Source: Hippopus hippopus
Taxonomy: Eukaryota; Mollusca; Bivalvia; Cardiida; Cardiidae
Reading direction: 5' to 3'
Length of the DNA stretch: 64,000 nt
NCBI GenBank assembly: GCA_946811185.2
Contig: OX328109.1
Location: 18,946,255 to 19,010,254 of the forward strand
The notes beneath the pieces were generated by a model. It was not told where the DNA came from and did not search any database. It saw only the letters and a program-made list of their open reading frames with translations. Of this stretch, positions 55,805 to 64,000 are shown one piece after another. Numbering within the stretch: position 1 is the stretch's first letter; every line of letters begins with the position of its first letter. A program made the translations under genes and the position numbers.

Positions 55805-56600
55805 CCCCTGTCACACATTGCCGAGTTCGGCTTACGAGTGCCGGCACGTTGCCGATCTCCGAAACTAGCTTTTTGTTGAAAAAGTATCGAACATAATCAT
55901 GTGCTTGTATATCGAACAGATGTCTCAGCTTCTCGGCTGCTCTTGGCAGTCTGTGACGACAATTTAAACGGTTCAAATTTGTCCCGAGTTGTCGCGAGTT
56001 TTTCTATCTGGAACGTATGTCACTAGAATGTCATTACTCAGTCGTCATAAGACAAACGGATACCATGTGTAAGGCTGGTTTTCCATGTGTCCATCATCTG
56101 ACTGAGTTATCCGTTTGCGACAGTATGGATCACATTATTTTCAGTATGAATTTTTCCATGTATCCGACTGTGTTGTTCGTCAATGCAACGGTCCGATTGC
56201 GACAAAACAGTTCGCTACATGCAGCGTTCTTTTTCATCGCAACGGACCATCGGACGGCGTTTCAAGCAAGATTTTTCACTCATTGACTCTCTTGTTGTCG
56301 ATCTTCTCGTAACTTTGGCTTCAACACATTCTAGAATGATGGCAAATCGGGCTCTTTTTAGTCTAAAGTAACATGGTACGTCTGCATCGCTTAATTAATT
56401 CTAATTCGCATACTAAATGAAAAACGATGTTCCGTTTCATCTGACATGTTTGCTGTTCAGGATCCAGTTTCAACGGACAAATCATGTGGTTGGTTCGAAT
56501 ATATGGAAAGGTGGAGGTGGTTCCGACTGCAATAAACTGACACGCCAATCGCAAAGGGACGACGCAGTCGGATGACGGACACATGGAAAACCAGCCTAAG
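55805..56600. repeat. Element end CCCCTGTCACAC and large imperfect inverted repeat
   Basis: cccctgtcacac (55805-55816) is the same terminus as that of the 58433-59546 element. Further in, aggctggttttccatgtgtc (56073-56092) pairs with gacacatggaaaaccagcct (56579-56598), with weaker pairing inside. The opposite terminus was not found, so this is a truncated or rearranged copy. Confidence 0.55.
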
Positions 56601-57700
56601 TGTCCGTCTTTGTCGGACATCCTCGCCAGTAAGATATGTCCTTCGATAACATACGACTCTATTATCGAGTTACACCGACACGTACTCGACATCTATTCGA
56701 CGTAATTCTTGTCTGTATATGATGCGTCTTCGAGTATACATGTAGGAAAAGGAATGAGTTTTGTGCAGATGTCTTAGCCATCATCTCGAAATTCGAAGAG
56801 AAAAGGTGCACATCATACAAAACAAACTGTAGTGAGGTACATCTGCCACCTCTTTACAAACACAAAATTAGAGGAAAGATGCCATTGAGAAAGGAGAATC
56901 ATCACAGAACCGGAACTTGCCAAATCATCATGTCCTAAACAAACTCCTATTATTCGCCTTTGACAGCATCACATTTAACTAAGCAATTACTAACATATAT
57001 CCAAGGATATGCACAATTTTCGGTTCGTGAGTCCGCGGTGTCTTTCTCGTGGTTACTCTCAAAGGGCAAGCACCTCCAGCGCGGATTGACCAGGTAGTTC
57101 CCAACTACAAATTCATTCCCTTAACCACTGATTAACCTTTAGGCTGCTAAGCGCGACTGACCTTTTTGCGGGCAGTGTAGTACAAGATCAGACTGCACAG
57201 AATGTGCCTTCTGATCTTGGATATACATTGTCTAATAAGGAGATATCTTTCCTCGAAAAAATACCTTTGAAATAGCAAATTTTGGGTTTTTACTATCGGT
57301 TTGAAAGTTTTATTTCACTTATTTTGTAGGAAGGGTTAACGAAGCCATCGTACACATCATCATCCTTTGCTCCTTACCAGGGTTCCAAGCCCTTGTGTGT
57401 ACATACCCGAAAGAGATGATCTGTTCGAAAACATTGTGGAAAAAGGAGAAGATGCTGGTAGCCAGATTAAATCATTTGAATCGCTTTTAATTTGTCGTCT
57501 GTCCTTGCTATCAATACAGACGGCTTTGAGATTATAACATCTGTTAATGAGCTAATATATTGAAATCTATCGTCTTCGTAGCATTATTTATAGTTTAATA
57601 AGTAATGATACTTTATTACCTTCTCGGGCACATAGAGCTGTCCTATACTAGGACTTGGCATAGGGAAAAAAGTACAGCCTCTAAGGGGGTTTCAGGCATC
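56600..57700. other. Intergenic with an R3 MITE
   Basis: It holds an intact R3 bounded by TTAA at 57132-57339 and an R2 half at about 57410-57530. 56700-57130 shows nothing recognised. Confidence 0.6.
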
Positions 57701-57925
57701 TTTGTAACGCATTATACCAAGCAAATCGTTGCATAATATGGATCGATTTTGTCTACAAATCGGCAAGATCGTGAGGTTGAACGGCCCTTTATCATGCAGA
57801 AAATTAACAAACATCAAAAAGTTTTGACCCAGGTTAGCCTGCGTGAAATGCCCAGGTTGATATGGGTCGATACTTTTTGCAGATGCATTAAACCGTTTTT
57901 TTTTTTTCTGGCCACGACTCATAAC
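57682..57925. repeat. MITE R1, reverse orientation, diverged
   Basis: It contains cattataccaagcaaatcgt, the weakened core tgacccaggttagcctgcgt and cagatgcattaaaccgtttt. A T run breaks its right end. Confidence 0.6.
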
Positions 57926-58189
57926 ATCGTTTAAAAGTACTTATTATGAGTGTGCATGTGGCAGAGTTGCGGCTGACCCATTTTCTCCTGAAAAACAAAA
58001 CGGCTGCAAAAGGCTTTAAAAACACATTTTGTGAGATAAGAGTAATTAATAAGACTTTTGAAAGATAGGTATAGCTATATGTGAACAACATTGTGGCAAA
58101 AAGAGAAGTAGCATGAACTGGCAATACAGCCTCATTGGAACCACTGGTTTTCATGGCTGTGACCCTGGGCAACACAGGCCACATCCCTA

Positions 58190-58292
58190 TCCTAACACTG
58201 GTGAAACCCAAAGTATACATGGATATTTGAGCTGTCGCCGTGATATAACTAAAATAAAGTTGAAAGCGGGGTAAAACACCAATCAATCAATA
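58190..58292 (+). repeat. SINE 3' end, second type
   Basis: gagctgtcgccgtgatataa, aaagttgaaagcggggtaaa, acaccaatcaatcaat; the same 3' end as 42700-42815. It differs from the main SINE upstream of the shared gatataactgaaataatgtt word. Confidence 0.6.
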
Positions 58293-58432
58293 CAATGCCT
58301 CCATCCTACCACAAGGCTCTGGACAGTGATCCACTTCCAAACGAAGAAAAAATAAGAGGGGACAACTGGTTCAAAACTGGTTGTTACAGAGGCCAACTGG
58401 TTCAAAAAGGAAAATATACCACATTGGTAAAA

Positions 58433-59546
58433 CCCCTGTCACACCAGGGCGGCAATCCTACGGCGTCCAAGAAAAAATGCAGAACGCCGAATTGCGCGCA
58501 GTACAATCGCAAGCATCGCCGCAGCAACGCAGTGGCATCGCGAGTAGACGCGTTGGGATCGTCTAGGACACCGAGGGACGGCGCGCATTTTGAGCATGCA
58601 CAAAATAAACGCCGTCGCTCGACGTTCTGGTAAGAGGGCAGTGGGCTCACCGGAGGGTCGTCTTAGTGGCGCAGTAAGATCTCCCACAACGCCACAGGAG
58701 CTACGCCGGTGCGCACAGAGGTCGCAGTGCGAACACTATGGTTGTCGGTGGCGCTTGCACGGAGACTGTACGGCGTTCTCTTAGATGTCACTTCGTCTCT
58801 ACTGTGCTTATACGGCGCTTATACGGCCGTAAACGGCGCTGACACGGAGTGTCATTTATTTTACTGCGCTTTTAAAACGACTCTTCTGAGCTGCAACGGC
58901 GATCATTGCGCTTGTAAGGCGCTTCTACAGCATCCATCAGTCTTTGTCTGACAAAAAACAAACATATAGTAGACGAAGTATGCAAATAAACATTCAGTTC
59001 ACCAAGGCTGATGTACGCTAGCAAGCTGAGCTAGTAATGGTTGATTAGGTGACAGTGGTTCACTTGCTTCTGTTTGAGAGGATTGAGGTTTATGCCCTGC
59101 TTTTTCCGCCCTTTCTTTTTACGAGCATAGTTTTATTCTTCGTTGACTTTTCGAGACCACAGCAAAAAAACTATTGATGAATAAATGTGCATACATACAA
59201 TTCGTTCTCAGGCATAGTTCAAACGATAGTCAAGAACACGCCGTCAGCGTAGTGTGAGCGCCTTGAAGACGTTAACACCCAGTGCACGCAGTATAAGCAC
59301 CGTGAAAGCGCAGAGCACGCAGTGAAAGCGCTTTGAGAGCGCAGAGAATCGCCAAGAAGAGCCCCGCAGGAACGCGATAACGCGCCATAGGAGCTCAGTA
59401 GCGACGCCTTGGCTGTGTTTATAACGCCTTGACATCTCCGTCTTCGCGAAAATTTCCGATTTTTCCCGCGATCTCATGGCACTCTGGGAAATTAAACAAC
59501 ACCGTGCCAACCGCGGCAGTGGAAACGCCGTATAGTGTGACAGGGG
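58433..59546. mobile_element. 1.1-kb GC-rich element with terminal inverted repeats
   Basis: The ends are CCCCTGTCACAC and GTGTGACAGGGG, with similar subterminal ctacggcgt / acgccgta on each side. It is much richer in CpG than its surroundings. Overlapping frames in several directions (58295-58687, 59244-59510) lack any recognised domain and look like open frames by composition. No target duplication is obvious. It is non-autonomous. Confidence 0.65.
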
Positions 59547-59659
59547 CTTTAAATGATATTACTTTGATATCACTTTACACAAATGACTTTTAAAAATGGC
59601 GGTGTTACGTCTTCGTGGTAATTGCAACGCTTTCCTCGAATGTACGACTTTACCATTTC

Positions 59660-59905
59660 TATGGTTCAACCCTTATCACACCATCCCGAATTTTAACGAC
59701 CCTTGCCGAGAAGACTTTTGAAAACATTGTGAGAAAAGGAGAAAATGCTTATAACCAGCATTTTCTCCTACTCCCAAAGTGTTTTCTACTCTCTCTCTAT
59801 CACAACTTTCCCTATTGCGTCACAAATTTAGTTGCATTTACGTTGTTGTTTGGAAATGCCTTTAATTTGGACGAGTCTTAAGTTTTGTCGTGTGGTAAAG
59901 GATAA
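59660..59905. repeat. MITE R2
   Basis: It opens caacccttatcacaccatcc, with a gagaaaaggagaaaatgctt hairpin, and ends gtcgtgtggtaaaggataac. Mutated ends, complete length. Confidence 0.7.
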
Positions 59906-59909
59906 CACA

Positions 59910-60595
59910 GTGCCAGCTACATACGTTTTTATTTATTTAATTATTATTACTATTTTCGTCTTGCAACTGACACTTTGTCTAAAACATTTTGGCAAAGAGG
60001 AAAAATTGCTCATTAGAGTACTTGATAAAAGTTAACAAGGAAAAAAATACCCTGTTGTATTACCAATACCACTCACATGTTTCTGTCATGGCCGAAGCTT
60101 ACTTATGAATGAATTCATGCGAGAGCAAATGGTCGGTTCTTCAAAAAACAAGAAATACGATAGAATTTATTGCAATAAAACGTAATCAAAGGGCACGTTT
60201 TCTTAGTTTTGATAACATTTTTGAAACCCAATACGAACACCTATTAATGTTCCTCGGTATTAAAGGCAAACCCGATCTCTTCCCCCCCCCCCCGGGTCTT
60301 TTTCGGTTTTTATTCAAAATAGCTGATTGCTATCGTAAGAATGCCGCGGTCGTGACAAACTGTTGTTAGTACGAGGGTTATTATCTAAAAAAAGGTTGGT
60401 GAATTCATATGGGATCGGATTTTTTTCAGGAAAATGTGTCTTTCAAAACTTTGAACTAGATCTATATCCCAAATAAGTGTAGGTAAAATTAAAGCTTTCA
60501 TCTTTATACCAGAGTGCCATGTAGAGCTTACTCCGGTAGAAAATAATTCACCAATCAATCTAAATTCGAATGCAATTCTAAATCCTAAGACTTAA
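59910..60595. other. Intergenic, nothing recognised
   Basis: AT-rich, with a C run at 60284-60294 and no credible reading frame. Confidence 0.5.
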
Positions 60596-60599
60596 TATT

Positions 60600-60790
60600 A
60601 AGGTTCGTATTCACCTTCCATTCTTAGCAACATCTTTAGTCTTTATATCTGAGATTTTCTAAATTTTAAGGTAACACAACTTCTGTTTGTCTAAACCCTT
60701 TGATTTAGCCAATCAGAAATCGTGTTACTTTCAAATTTAGGAAATTCTGGAGAATAAGAGTAATAATTTATATAAGAATGGTAGGTGAAT
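60600..60790. repeat. MITE R7
   Basis: It is bounded by aaggttcgtattcaccttcc and gtaggtgaatacggaccc. The hairpin uses aacacaacttctgttt and agccaatcagaaatcgtg. Confidence 0.75.
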
Positions 60791-60980
60791 ACGGACCCTG
60801 ATTCTATCCCAGGCAATCAAACGGCTAGTCTTGCAGTTAAAACTGGAACAAAGATGTCGTGTTATTGGTATTATTCGTATTATTGTACTAAGCCTTGTCC
60901 TCAAATACCTATAAATAGAGGATCTTACATGAGTGTTTATGTATTATCATTTTTATCAAACGAGTTGACTAAAATTGTAT

Positions 60981-61545
60981 GACTCGAGCCTTGGCGAGCG
61001 TCAAATACATTTTAGTCAACGAGTTTGATAAAACTGATAATACGTAAACACAAATGTGAGATTCTATTTATCACATAAAACGAATGACAGACAGAAAAAT
61101 ATCCCGCATCATCACCTTTAGCTTCTGTACCGTTCACGGTTCCATGTTTATAGTTGTAGTTTGGTTTCAAATGTGTACATACACAAGTAGATAGTTCTTT
61201 GACATTTACACCGAAAGAAGAGTGAAATGGTTTATAGAGGGGTTAAGTCCACCTTTTTCCGCAATAATATTGATTTTAAGAGACCTTCGCTGCATTTCTT
61301 GGTTTTTATCAAACATGAAAATCAAAAACTTTCCACGCGTATACGTCTTAGCAACAGTGACGTCATTTTTCCCCGAAACGGCGTAACAGTACAAATTCCC
61401 GCACAAACTGTGGTTGGTTTCCCTGGCTTCACGCGCTCATGACTGAAAAGTGATCAGAACCGGGACCCAAAAAACGATAATACACTAGTGTATTATCAAA
61501 AATAAGTCATGGGCTTAATACACTGCCGGAGGAGGTTTTATGTGA
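60981..61545. repeat. Dispersed repeat R6, copy 2
   Basis: It is collinear with 23701-24085 but carries an extra stretch of about 170 nt (roughly 61225-61400). It ends in the palindrome gataatacactagtgtattatc (61478-61499) and cactgccggaggaggtttta, as copy 1 does. Confidence 0.7.
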
Positions 61546-61589
61546 TAAATAACCATAAAGGCTGAACATACATACATGTACATGTCATG

Positions 61590-62585
61590 TTAGATTTGTC
61601 GCCTGCAAATGCATTCAATTTGGACTAGACTGAAATCGTGTGGCCTGGTAAAGGTTTGATCTTTTTCCACAAACATAGTCCAGTGTCTTAACGACCGATC
61701 TTTTGAAAACATTATGAGAGTAGGAGAAAATGATATTTTATCACATACCCTCCCTTGTTTTCAGTTTAATATACCCATTACGAAGTTTCTTATCTTATAC
61801 ACGTTTGATATCACATTTGTGTGACGTCATTTTTGACGTAATTTTATACATATTTCATAGAAGCGAATGGGTCTTATGGATATTACCGCGGGTGCATCTA
61901 TAAATGTTTTTGCATCATCTGATCAATATTTTGTGAAATATTGTTATGTGATAAAAAGAATCTGACATTTGTTGGCGTTTGAGATAAAATTTTATTAAAC
62001 TTGCAGTCTGATCTTGGATCTACACTGTCCGAAAAGAAGATATCTTTCCTCCAAAAAATATCTTTGAAATAACAAAACATGGGTTTTTACTATCGGCTTG
62101 AAAGTTTTATTTTACTTATTTAACAGGATAAGGGTTAAAAACCAATCCGATCGTTTTGGCCATCTTTTGTCATCTGCAGGTGCTTTTTAATTTGGGTAAG
62201 TCTAAAATCTTGTCTTCGGATAAAATTTACCTGGCGAAATAACTTTAGACCTGTACAAACTGAAAACATGTGCAGACGACAAATTATATGGCTCAATCGA
62301 TAGAATTGTCTTTAAAAAGTGTAAAATATTTTGGGATAAGGAGAAAATGCTGGTTCCCAGCGTTTCCCCTTTTCTCATACTGTTTTCGAAAGGCGTCTGC
62401 ATTTGCAGAGAATAAATTAAACATGACAAAAATTATTGGATTTGTTTATGAAAAAATTGAAATCCTCGTGGGAAAAAGAAAAAAACGCTGGTTATCGGCG
62501 TTTTTTTCCTTTTTCTTCAGTGTTTTCAAAAACCTTCTTCCTTACAGTTGTTAAAAGTCGGGACTGCTTGGTGAAAGGTTAAACC
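61590..62585. repeat. R2 and R3 fragments in series
   Basis: A reversed R2 remnant (61590-61745), an R3 right half (62000-62138, ending caggataagggttaa), an R2 right-side fragment (62155-62225) and two reversed R2 copies (62265-62400; 62440-62585, with the gtgggaaaaagaaaaaacg hairpin). Confidence 0.6.
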
Positions 62586-62660
62586 ATAGAAATCTCAGAT
62601 AAATCTGTCGATTATTTTCGTACAGAGCTAGATAAGGTTTGTGCAAGACAGACGTTAAAA

Positions 62661-62691
62661 ATGAAATTTATCTGCTTTATTACTCTCATAG
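62661..62691 (+). CDS. Possible first exon of a third Kazal gene (signal peptide)
   Basis: ATGAAATTTATCTGC... encodes MKFICFITLIG and ends before gttagt (62692), a phase-1 donor. This is the same layout, with the same donor, as exon 1 of Kazal gene 1 (gttagt at 40741), at a spacing that fits a tandem array. No downstream Kazal exon lies inside the window, so this rests on position and form only. Confidence 0.35.
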
Positions 62692-62756
62692 GTTAGTTGT
62701 TTTAATGTTCACCATTTCTTGTCTGTTTAACTCTTTCAGCGCTAAATAAATATTGA

Positions 62757-63083
62757 TTGATTGATTGATTGTATGATGTTTAACGCCGTTTTCAACATCA
62801 TTTCAGTTATATCGCGGCGGCCAGTGCACCTATCCATGCTTTCCCGGAGTCTCTTTTACCAGTACTCCGCACAATTTTTCTTTCCAAGCCACAAGCTGCT
62901 TTCCCACATAATCATCGTCGAAACAATGGTCAACGGTGGGAGAGGAATGAATCCTGTCGCAGTGACTATCATCAATCCTCGGAAAGAAATTGGCCGAGCC
63001 AGGGGTCGTAGCCAGGGATCGAACCCTGGACCCCGTGTTCTCAAGTCCTGCACACTACCTACTGAGCTACCGAGGCTCGGCGC
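62757..63083 (-). repeat. tRNA-derived SINE, best-preserved copy
   Basis: On the minus strand the head reads cctcggtagctcagtaggta (A box), then agggttcgatccctgg (B box). The body has gaaagcagcttgtggcttgg, gcggagtactggtaaaagag and cggccgccgcgatataactg. The tail is caatcaatcaat (attgattgattg at 62754-62771 on the plus strand). It has the best tRNA-like head of the family in the window. Confidence 0.85.
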
Positions 63084-63174
63084 TAAATAAATAAAGTCGA
63101 TCTCTATTTCGACGGCTCTTAATACAACCCATTGAAACTTACAAAGATTTTGATTGTATAGGCTTGACTACAAA

Positions 63175-63282
63175 AGCGGACGGCATAGATCAAGATCAGA
63201 CTGCACTCTGCAGTCTGATCTTGATCTATGCCGTCCGCAAAGGTCACTGTTTTCGCCTGTGGCGCCGATAGGGTTACCCCTG
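63175..63282. repeat. R3 core hairpin, perfect
   Basis: cggacggcatagatcaagat + cagactgca and its exact complement meet around ctctgca, about 63178-63238. The outer R3 termini are replaced by a short flank. Confidence 0.75.
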
Positions 63283-63359
63283 TACCAAACGACAAAATTT
63301 TGAATTTGTGTAAAATGACAATGAAACTGAGTCAAATAATGACATTTGCCTTTGGAAAG

Positions 63360-63582
63360 ATAGATGTATTCATATCACGGCGGTCAGTGCACTTACCCAT
63401 GTTTCCTCGCTTTCTCACACTAGTACTGACACAACTTTCGGTCCAAGCCACTGACTACTTTCTCACATGCATCAGAGGTGAGAGGCGAAATATCGCCGGA
63501 AAAAGAAATTGCCCCAATCCGGGTATCGAACAGGCAACCACCAGGTCACGAGTCGGATACGCTAACCACTGAGCTTGCATGC
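63360..63582 (-). repeat. tRNA-derived SINE, diverged
   Basis: atcacggcggtcagtgcact, ccaagccactgactactttc and gggtatcgaacaggcaacc (B-box complement), then gctaaccactgagc (A-box complement). It belongs to the same family as the copy at 62757-63083. Confidence 0.65.
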
Positions 63583-63589
63583 ATTTACA

Positions 63590-63765
63590 GACAACAAATT
63601 GAATATCGCTCAAAAGATGGGATTTATCTTAAATATGGTAGAAAACATCGTAGGAAAAGGAAAAATGCCGGTTACCAGCATTTTCTCCTTTTCCAATGGT
63701 GCTTTCAAAAGCTTTCATTCTCAGTTTTGTTAAAACTCGGGGTTGCTCAGTAAAGAATTAAATGT
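63590..63765. repeat. MITE R2, reversed
   Basis: tttacagacaacaaattgaa, gaaaaatgccggttaccagc with its complement, and gttgctcagtaaagaattaa. It is near full length. Confidence 0.65.
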
Positions 63766-63779
63766 AATTACGTCGCTTT

Positions 63780-63995
63780 CAAAAGAATTAGAGTTATATC
63801 ACGGACACAGTTTACTTATTCATGTCTTTCTTGGATTTCACCCAGAAGTGGTCTTGGGCTCTAAAGCGCCTAAGCTAAGAATAAGTCCCACTTGATCACC
63901 CATACAAGTGGGAGTCGAACCGGGATTTCCCTACTACAAAAGTGACGCTTCTATGCTTTACCATAACCTCCCATTTGTCACAACCGTGAGAAAGA
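63780..63995 (-). repeat. tRNA-like SINE head, another type
   Basis: gggagtcgaaccgggatttc is the complement of a B box (GGTTCGACTCCC), preceded by ttatatcacggacacagttt, a SINE-body word. The 3' part runs off the window end. Confidence 0.45.
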
Positions 63996-64000
63996 AAAAA

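Noticed and set aside
58295..58951. Several overlapping frames of 60-112 codons on both strands
   Set aside because: They arise from the GC-rich composition of the terminal-inverted-repeat element; no domain, and both strands are open at once.

Overview
The window is eukaryotic genomic DNA, most probably from a marine bivalve mollusc. Protein-coding sequence is broken into short exons with GT-AG introns, the DNA is AT-rich, and introns and spacers are packed with short hairpin-forming transposons (MITEs), tRNA-headed SINEs and a DIRS-type retrotransposon. Placement in bivalves is inferred from the look of these repeats and was not tested by a search. No operon, rRNA, CRISPR array or prokaryotic feature is present.

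Layout. (1) 1-8803: eight 3' exons of a gamma-glutamyltransferase (GGT) gene, copy A, whose 5' exons lie before the window. It has a 13-bp deletion that creates an immediate stop, and a changed oxyanion-hole glycine, so it is probably a pseudogene. (2) 8804-24100: a repeat nest with nested MITEs, SINEs, a decayed DIRS/PAT-like tyrosine-recombinase retrotransposon on the minus strand (about 11992-15410), a 1.37-kb foldback element with a 6-bp target duplication (17125-18489) and a long (GA)n tract. (3) 24145-36866: GGT copy B, an apparently complete 12-exon gene. The exon lengths sum to 1857 nt, i.e. 618 codons plus stop, and all GGT catalytic residues are present. (4) 36867-40697: spacer with MITEs and a tRNA-like sequence. 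(5) 40698-44532 and 45932-55074: two tandem genes for small secreted proteins, each with a signal peptide and two six-cysteine Kazal serine-protease-inhibitor domains. (6) 55075-64000: repeats, including a 1.1-kb terminal-inverted-repeat element, and a signal-peptide exon at 62661 that probably starts a third Kazal gene running off the window.

How the genes work together. GGT B should be a type II membrane ectoenzyme that cleaves glutathione and other gamma-glutamyl compounds outside the cell. The Kazal proteins should be secreted inhibitors with different predicted P1 residues (Arg/Val and Arg/His). I see no evidence that the two families share a pathway; what they share is tandem duplication.

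Most novel-looking items: the alternating-arm foldback at 17125-18489; a 26-bp tandem array that runs into the acceptor and first codons of a Kazal exon, in an intron the neighbouring paralogue lacks; a MITE abutting a GGT splice donor; the 337-bp near-perfect palindrome with a 6-bp target duplication; and several very abundant MITE families. Exon models are read by eye from splice consensus, phase arithmetic and comparison between paralogues; no transcript data were available.
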